Source: Eggerthellaceae bacterium (GTDB lineage Bacteria > Actinomycetota > Coriobacteriia > Coriobacteriales > Eggerthellaceae). From it: DNA of 35,113 nt. Shown here in pieces: positions 29,932-35,113 of this stretch (position 1 is its first letter; the number at the start of each line of letters is the position of its first letter). Both the position numbers and the translations under genes were made by a program. The notes under the pieces are model-generated. The model was not told the DNA's origin. It searched no databases and was given only the letters and a program-made list of their open reading frames with translations. The DNA lies in contig JAUNGO010000020.1 in the NCBI GenBank assembly GCA_030524475.1, forward strand, positions 1 through 35,113, read 5' to 3'.

Positions 29932-32007
29932 ATGGACGCAACGCCGTCTCGCGAGGTCATGTGGAACATCGACCACTCGCTCACGTGGGTCATGTACCTG
30001 TTGTTTTTGCTGGCGCTCGCCGCTTGCGTGTACTTCTTCGTGCGCCGCTGGCGCCTCATGTCGATAGGCGCGCCGGTCGACCGCACGAGCAATTGGAGAA
30101 AGCGCGCCCGCGGTATGCTCACCGACGCGCTTTTGCAGCTGCGCGTGCTGAAAAAGCCCGGCGCCGGCGTCATGCACCTGGGAATGTATGCGGGCATGAT
30201 CGTCATGCTGGTGGCCACGGTGGTCACGGCGGCGCAGTTCGACCTCGGTATTCCGCTGGTCTACGGCGACTTCTACCTCTACTTCATGTCGCTTGCGGTC
30301 GACTTGGCCGGGCTGGCGTTCTGCGCGGCCATGGTGGCGTGCATCGTGCGCCGCGTCGTGGACAAAAGTCTCGACACGCAGCCGGGCGACGTTATCGTCT
30401 TGGTGTTGCTGCTCGTGATAGGCGTGAGCGGCTTTGTCGTCGAGGGGCTGCGCATCGTGGGCACCGACGACCCGTGGCGCGCGTTCTCGCCGATCGGCAA
30501 CGTGTTCGCCTTGATGTTCGAGGGGCTCAACGCCGAGCAGATATCCATAGCGCATCAGGTCGTGTGGTGGGGCCACATGGCGCTCGCGTTCTCCCTCATC
30601 GCGTATTGGACCTACTCGAAGCTCGTGCACGTGCTGTTCATGCCGGCCGACGTGTGGTGCCGCTCGCTTGAGCCCGCCGGCACGCTGCCCTACATCGACG
30701 TCGAGGACGAAAACCTCACCACCATGGGCGCATGCGTGCTTGAAGACCTCACGTGGAAAGATCTGCTCGACGCCGAGGCGTGCGTTCGCTGCGGTCGCTG
30801 CGAGGAGGTGTGCCCGGCCTTCAACACGGGCAAGGCCCTCTCGCCTAAGACGCTCGTGCAAAACGTGCGCAGCGAGCTTGAGCTGCGCGGGCCAATCGTT
30901 TGGAAGGCGAAGCGCGCGGGCGCCGCGCGCGACGAGGCGGGCGTCTACGTGAACCCCGACGGCGAGCCTTACCCGTTTTCCGACGCCGACCAGGCAATTG
31001 TCGATCGCACGCTCGTGGGCGACGCCGTGCCGGTCGAGATGATCTGGGACTGCACCACGTGCGGGGCGTGCACGGCGGCGTGCCCGACGCTTGTCGAGCA
31101 CGCGTTGAAGGTGGTGAAGATGCGCACTTACCAGGTGTCGATGGAAAGCGCGTTCCCGAGCGAGGCGCAGTCCACCTTCCGCAACCTGGAGAACAACGGC
31201 AACCCGTGGGGCTTGGGCTGGCAAACGCGCATGAAGTGGGCGGAGGGCCTCGATGTTCCCACGCTGGCGGAAAACCCCGACGCGGAATACCTCTACTGGC
31301 CGGGCTGCTCGGGCGCCTTCGACGCGCGTAGCCGCAAGGTGTCGGCGGCGCTCGTGAGCCTTCTGCGCGAGGCGGGCGTGAGCTTTGCGGTTCTCGGTAA
31401 TGAGGAGAAGTGCTGCGGAGACGCGGCGCGGCGCATGGGCAACGAGTACGTGTACTACCTGCTGGCGTCGGAGAACATCGCCACGATGCAGGCGTACGGC
31501 GTGAAGAAGATCATCACTCAGTGCCCGCACTGCACCCAGGCGCTTGCGCGCGACTACCCGCAGCTCGGCGGCACGTTCGAGGTGGTTCACCACTCCGAGC
31601 TTTTGGCGCGGCTCGTGCGCGAGGGGAAGATCGTGCGCGAAGGCGCGTGCGCTGCGTCGTGCGGGCGCGTGGCGGTGCACGACTCGTGCTACCTGGGGCG
31701 CTACCAGGGCGTCTACGACGCGCCGCGCGAGGTGGTGGCGGCAAGCGGCGGGCAGGTTGCCGAGTTCGCGCGCTCGCGCGAGAAGAGCTTCTGCTGCGGC
31801 GCGGGTGGCGGGCGCATGTGGCTTGAGGACACGCGCGGCGAGCGCATGGGCGACGCGCGCGCGAGGCAGGCGCTCGACCTTGAGCCCGACGCGGTGGCGA
31901 CGTCGTGCCCGTTCTGCCTGACGATGCTCTCAGACGGCATGACGGCTTTGGAATCTGACGTGGCGGTGCTCGACATCGCCGAGATGCTGGTGGAGGCGCG
32001 ATCATGA
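29932..32007 (+). CDS. Membrane ETF:menaquinone oxidoreductase-like protein (cytochrome b, 2x[4Fe-4S], two CCG domains)
   Basis: 691 residues. The first 240 form about six membrane helices like the NarI/HdrE cytochrome b. Histidines at 82, 208, 215 and 233 could bind b hemes. Two ferredoxin motifs follow: CVRCGRCEEVCP (C284, C287, C290, C294) and CTTCGACTAACP (C374, C377, C380, C384). The C-terminal half has two cysteine-rich CCG domains: C459 with KCCG (494-495), and HDSCYLGRYQGVYD with FCCGAGGG (621-622). This is the layout of the EMO proteins described as EtfAB:menaquinone oxidoreductases in fatty-acid-oxidising anaerobes. It lies directly after etfBA. It should pass electrons between EtfAB and the menaquinone pool. 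Its stop overlaps the NUDIX start as ATGA. Confidence 0.87.
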   Translation: MDATPSREVMWNIDHSLTWVMYLLFLLALAACVYFFVRRWRLMSIGAPVDRTSNWRKRARGMLTDALLQLRVLKKPGAGVMHLGMYAGMIVMLVATVVTAAQFDLGIPLVYGDFYLYFMSLAVDLAGLAFCAAMVACIVRRVVDKSLDTQPGDVIVLVLLLVIGVSGFVVEGLRIVGTDDPWRAFSPIGNVFALMFEGLNAEQISIAHQVVWWGHMALAFSLIAYWTYSKLVHVLFMPADVWCRSLEPAGTLPYIDVEDENLTTMGACVLEDLTWKDLLDAEACVRCGRCEEVCPAFNTGKALSPKTLVQNVRSELELRGPIVWKAKRAGAARDEAGVYVNPDGEPYPFSDADQAIVDRTLVGDAVPVEMIWDCTTCGACTAACPTLVEHALKVVKMRTYQVSMESAFPSEAQSTFRNLENNGNPWGLGWQTRMKWAEGLDVPTLAENPDAEYLYWPGCSGAFDARSRKVSAALVSLLREAGVSFAVLGNEEKCCGDAARRMGNEYVYYLLASENIATMQAYGVKKIITQCPHCTQALARDYPQLGGTFEVVHHSELLARLVREGKIVREGACAASCGRVAVHDSCYLGRYQGVYDAPREVVAASGGQVAEFARSREKSFCCGAGGGRMWLEDTRGERMGDARARQALDLEPDAVATSCPFCLTMLSDGMTALESDVAVLDIAEMLVEARS

Positions 32008-32981
32008 GTGAAACGAACGACGGACAGGTTGTGGGGCCGCGCGACGTGCTGCGGCCGGGCCTGACGCTGGAGTACCCGGTTCCCGAGACGATGCGCGAGC
32101 AGGCGGAGCGTTACTTGGACGACCCCGCGTCGTTTGAGGTGGCGACGCCGCGCCTTGCGTCGACGGTGATGCTTCTGCGGCCGCGGGTCGCAGGCTCATC
32201 CGTTGCGGCGGCGGGCGGCACGCAGACGGAAGCGGGTGGGCTCGGCGGCGCGAGCGGACCTGGCGGGCACGAGGCGCGCGAGCCCTTCGAGGTGTTCATG
32301 TTGCGCCGCGCCTCCACGATGGCGTTCGTGCCCGACGCGGTGGTGTTTCCCGGCGGCAGCTACGACAAGCGCGACGACTCCTACGACGTTCCCTTCGCGG
32401 GGGCAAGCCTTAAGGCGTGGGCGCGTCGCATGTCCTGCGACGAGGCCACGGCGCGCCGCGCGATCGTGACCGCCGCGCGCGAGCTTTTCGAGGAATGCGG
32501 CGTGCTTCTGGCAACCGACGCGGAGGACGCTCCTTTGCACGAGTCGCCCTGCGACGTGCGCTGGGCGCAGGCGCGCCGTCAGGTGTCCGAGCGCGAGGTG
32601 TCGTTCGGGGAGTTCCTCTCCGAGCACGGGCTTTCCCTGCGCGCCGACCTTCTGAGCGTGAAGGCGCATTGGGTAACGCCGCTGTTCGAGCCGCGCCGCT
32701 ATGACACGTACTTCTTCTGCGCGCGGCTGCCGCAGGGACAGGCGGCCGACGGGCTTACCACGGAGGCGGCGGCGTCGGGCTGGTCGACGCCGCGGGCCAT
32801 GCTCGACCGCGCGGAGACGGGGCGTGCGCTGCTCATGCCGCCGACGATCGCGAACCTGTCCGCGCTCGCGCGCGCCGCGTCGCTTGACGAGGCGATTGGA
32901 GAGGCGGAGGTGTGTCACGTGATGCTCGACCCGACGCGCGACGCGCAAGGAAACGTGGTGATGAGGAGCGTGATCAAGTGA
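32004..32981 (+). CDS. NUDIX hydrolase of the NUDT19/NUDT7-like (CoA diphosphatase) type
   Basis: 325 residues. FVPDAVVFPGGSYDKRDD (108-125) starts the NUDIX fold and ARELFEECGVLL (158-169) is the RE-EE-G part of the NUDIX box. About 40 residues lie between the GG and the RELFEE, the split box typical of NUDT19-like proteins, some of which cleave CoA and acyl-CoA to phosphopantetheine and ADP. A Gly/Ala-rich stretch at 64-90 is a low-complexity insertion. It overlaps the oxidoreductase gene before it and the metallo-hydrolase gene after it by 4 bp each, so all are translated together. A role in acyl-CoA turnover fits the operon; the substrate is inferred. Confidence 0.75.
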   Translation: MSETNDGQVVGPRDVLRPGLTLEYPVPETMREQAERYLDDPASFEVATPRLASTVMLLRPRVAGSSVAAAGGTQTEAGGLGGASGPGGHEAREPFEVFMLRRASTMAFVPDAVVFPGGSYDKRDDSYDVPFAGASLKAWARRMSCDEATARRAIVTAARELFEECGVLLATDAEDAPLHESPCDVRWAQARRQVSEREVSFGEFLSEHGLSLRADLLSVKAHWVTPLFEPRRYDTYFFCARLPQGQAADGLTTEAAASGWSTPRAMLDRAETGRALLMPPTIANLSALARAASLDEAIGEAEVCHVMLDPTRDAQGNVVMRSVIK

Positions 32982-33778
32982 GCGCAAAGGCATGGCTTGG
33001 AGGGGACGTGACGACGTTTGCCCACTGCATCGTGGCGAACAACCCCTCGCCGCTCACGTATGTGGGCACGAACACCTGGATACTTGGGGCGCCGGGCGCT
33101 CAGGGATGCGTGGTCGTCGACCCCGGCCCCGACGACGCCGACCACATCGAGCGCGTGGTTGCCCACGTCAAGGCGACGGACAGGCATGTGGCGGCCATTG
33201 TCACCACGCACGCGCACGCCGACCACGCGGGCGGCGTGCGGGCCTTGTCGGTGCTCACGGGCGCGCCTGCGTTCGCGCGCGCCGACGACACGCTGCCGAT
33301 AGGCGCGTTTCACGTGCCCGACGTAGGCGTCTCCCTTGAGGTTTTGCCGCTTCCGGGGCACTCGAGCGACTCGGCGGGCATCTTCGTCGCCGAGGACGGC
33401 TCGGTGCTCACGGGCGACATGATCTTCGCCCAAAGCTCGACGATGGTGTGCTGGCCCGACGGCGTGCTCGCCGACTACATGGAAAGCCTCGACGCGCTGG
33501 CGCGCTTCGTCGAGGAGAAGGGCGTCGAGCGGCTGCTGACGGGGCACGGGTACGTGATCGAGAACCCGTCCGAGCGCATCATGCGCGCCCGTGCCCACCG
33601 CATGAAGCGTTTGAACCAGGTAGTGGCGGCCGTGCGCTCGGGGATTCCCGCGCGTGCCGAGGACATCGTCGACGCCGTGTACAACGACGTCGACCCAAGT
33701 TTGGCGCAAGGGGCGAAGCGAAGCGTGAACGCCCAGCTCAGATACGCCTTCGACAAGGGGCTGCTCGAAGAGCACTAA
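32978..33778 (+). CDS. Metallo-beta-lactamase-fold hydrolase, LACTB2-like
   Basis: 266 residues from a GTG that overlaps the NUDIX stop as GTGA. THAHADHAGG (77-86) gives the HXHXDH zinc motif (H78, H80, D82, H83). LPGHSSDSAGIF, LTGDMIF and LLTGHGYVIENP supply the remaining metal ligands. The last 70 residues form a winged-helix tail (SGIPARAEDIVDAVYNDVDPSL...), as in LACTB2. That family includes single-strand endoribonucleases and thioester-type hydrolases. In this acyl-CoA operon a thioesterase-like role is possible, but it cannot be told apart from an RNase by sequence reading. Confidence 0.78.
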   Translation: MSAKAWLGGDVTTFAHCIVANNPSPLTYVGTNTWILGAPGAQGCVVVDPGPDDADHIERVVAHVKATDRHVAAIVTTHAHADHAGGVRALSVLTGAPAFARADDTLPIGAFHVPDVGVSLEVLPLPGHSSDSAGIFVAEDGSVLTGDMIFAQSSTMVCWPDGVLADYMESLDALARFVEEKGVERLLTGHGYVIENPSERIMRARAHRMKRLNQVVAAVRSGIPARAEDIVDAVYNDVDPSLAQGAKRSVNAQLRYAFDKGLLEEH

Positions 33779-33900
33779 CGTCTGCGAGAGGCGGCGGAGG
33801 CAAGGCGCCCCGACGCCGTGCGCGCAGGGCATTGCCGCGTCGCCGAGGGCCCTCTTCTAAGGCGCAGGCAAAACAGGCAGGCACGAGAAAGGAACAGTCT

Positions 33901-35049
33901 ATGGCACTGATGTACACCGAGGAGCAGCTTGAGCTCATCAAAGCCGTGCGTGATGTGGCGGAAAGCGAGATAAAGCCGCACGTGACGGCGGCCGACGAGG
34001 CGGGGGAGTGCCCCCGCGAGCTTTTCAAGTGGGGCTTCGACCTGGGGCTTCACATGGTGGAGATCCCCGAGGAGTTCGGCGGCATGGGGCTTGACTACGA
34101 AACTTGCGCCATGATGTTCGAGGAGTTGGCGAAAGTCGACGCCGCCTACGCCGACACCTTCGTCACCAACTTCGTGGCGTTTCGCAACATCCATCTCAAG
34201 GGCACGCCCGAGCAGGCCCAGCACTTCGTCGACGTCACCGACGCGAACGGCGGCGGCTTCGCGGCGTTTTGCCTCTCGGAGTCGTGTGCGGGGTCGGACG
34301 TCGCCTCTATGCGCTCCACGGCGGTTCTCGACGGCGACGAGTACGTGCTCAACGGCACGAAAACTTTCATCACGAACGGCTCGATCGCTTCTATCTACGT
34401 GATTTTCGCCAAGACCGACCCCGAGGCGGGCGGCAAAGGGATCACGGCGTTTCTGGTGGACGCGGGCACGCCGGGGCTTGCCGCCGGCGCGAAGGAGCAT
34501 AAGATGGGCTTTCGCCTGTCCGACACCACCGAGGTTGTCATGGAAGACGTGCGCGTGCCGAAATCGGCCGTCATCGGCAACCCGGGCGAGGGGATGTCGA
34601 TCGCACTCAACGCGCTCAACCTTTCCCGCGCGTTCATCTCGACGCTGGCCGTGGGCATCATGCAGCGCGCGCTCGACGAGGCGGTTGCTTACGCGAAGCA
34701 GCGCAAGCAGTTCGGCCGCGCGCTCATCGAGTTCGAGATGGTACAGGGCATGCTCGCCGACATGGCCATCAAAACCGAGACCTCGCGCGTGCTTGTGAAC
34801 AACTGTATGCGCCAGATGGACCGCGGTGACCTCGTGCGCAAGGAAGGCGCTATCGTGAAAACCTTCGTGACCGACGCGATGCAGGAGGTTGTGAGCGACG
34901 CCGTCCAGGTGCTCGGCGGCTACGGCTACAGCAAAGACTACCCCGTCGAGAAGCTCATGCGCGACGCGAAGATCTTCCAGATCTTCGAGGGCACGAATCA
35001 GATCCAGCGCACCACCATCGCGAAGATCCTCGCGCAGGAGTACAAGTAA
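33901..35049 (+). CDS. Acyl-CoA dehydrogenase, short-chain type
   Basis: 382 residues, normal for the family. MYTEEQLELIKAVRDVAE is the N-terminal helix. CLSESCAGSDVASM and TFITNGSIAS bind FAD. RKQFGRALIEFEMVQGMLADMA and VQVLGGYGYSKDYPVEKLMRD lie in the C-terminal helical domain. IFEGTNQIQ carries the catalytic-type glutamate E363, unlike the CaiA-like paralogue at 25 kb. It oxidises a short-chain acyl-CoA to the enoyl-CoA and passes electrons to EtfAB. GAAAGGAACAG precedes the ATG; the frame is open further upstream but homology begins here. It is the last gene of the etfBA-emo group, 122 bases after the metallo-hydrolase. Confidence 0.92.
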   Translation: MALMYTEEQLELIKAVRDVAESEIKPHVTAADEAGECPRELFKWGFDLGLHMVEIPEEFGGMGLDYETCAMMFEELAKVDAAYADTFVTNFVAFRNIHLKGTPEQAQHFVDVTDANGGGFAAFCLSESCAGSDVASMRSTAVLDGDEYVLNGTKTFITNGSIASIYVIFAKTDPEAGGKGITAFLVDAGTPGLAAGAKEHKMGFRLSDTTEVVMEDVRVPKSAVIGNPGEGMSIALNALNLSRAFISTLAVGIMQRALDEAVAYAKQRKQFGRALIEFEMVQGMLADMAIKTETSRVLVNNCMRQMDRGDLVRKEGAIVKTFVTDAMQEVVSDAVQVLGGYGYSKDYPVEKLMRDAKIFQIFEGTNQIQRTTIAKILAQEYK

Positions 35050-35072
35050 GCCGCGTGTAAACGCAACGTTAA

Positions 35073-35113
35073 GCGGGTCTGGACGCGAGAGACGTGGTCT
35101 CGTCCAGACCCGC
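35073..35113 (+). terminator. Terminator hairpin after the acyl-CoA dehydrogenase (cut by window edge)
   Basis: A 13-bp perfect stem, GCGGGTCTGGACG with CGTCCAGACCCGC, and a 15-base loop that can add a few more pairs. It starts 23 bases after the stop. Any T-run would lie beyond the window. Confidence 0.7.

Overview
The window is about 35 kb of dense, GC-rich bacterial chromosome. It carries 25 protein-coding genes. It shows no transposase, CRISPR array, tRNA or rRNA gene. The mix of genes points to a strict anaerobe, most likely an Eggerthellaceae-type member of the Coriobacteriia. The clues are two large FMN/FeS/FAD Old Yellow Enzyme-like reductases, acyl-CoA dehydrogenases with an ETF and a membrane ETF:menaquinone oxidoreductase, many TetR regulators, a SAM-I-clan riboswitch before metK, and strong GC bias. 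The taxonomic assignment is inference from gene content, not from a marker gene.

Left part (1-4.6 kb): a truncated DUF1461-like membrane protein is translationally coupled to a glutathionylspermidine-synthase-like ATP-grasp protein. A TetR regulator follows, divergent from a radical SAM/SPASM-like enzyme that has a structured leader. Region 4.7-9.5 kb: ilvE, a DNA-deoxyinosine-glycosylase/Vsr-endonuclease fusion on the minus strand, a small alarmone synthetase, and metK under a SAM riboswitch whose closing stem covers the ribosome binding site. Region 9.5-12.7 kb: a MerR/TipAS regulator, a small SWIM zinc-finger protein, and a TetR/nitroreductase divergent pair sharing a 26-bp palindrome. Region 12.8-19.5 kb: a hybrid histidine kinase, priA with an unusual palindrome-rich in-frame insertion, and leuA.

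Right part (19.6-35.1 kb) is redox and acyl-CoA metabolism. It holds an OYE-type reductase, a TetR divergent from a second OYE-type reductase, and a CaiA-like acyl-CoA dehydrogenase. A stand-alone MetH-activation-like protein lies divergent to coaD. Then comes the run etfB-etfA-emo-NUDIX-metallo-hydrolase-acyl-CoA dehydrogenase. Electrons from acyl-CoA oxidation would pass dehydrogenase to EtfAB to the membrane Fe-S/cytochrome b protein to menaquinone, or in reverse. The NUDT19-like NUDIX protein would act on CoA compounds.

The main unexplained patterns are these. All five convergent gene junctions carry inverted-repeat elements with a GGGGAC-type core, and no such element was seen elsewhere between genes. 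There is a glycosylase-Vsr fusion joining two deamination-repair activities. The priA insertion is densely palindromic. The leaders of the radical SAM gene and of the second OYE gene are highly structured. Two genes have TATACT exactly seven bases before the start codon, which suggests leaderless mRNAs.
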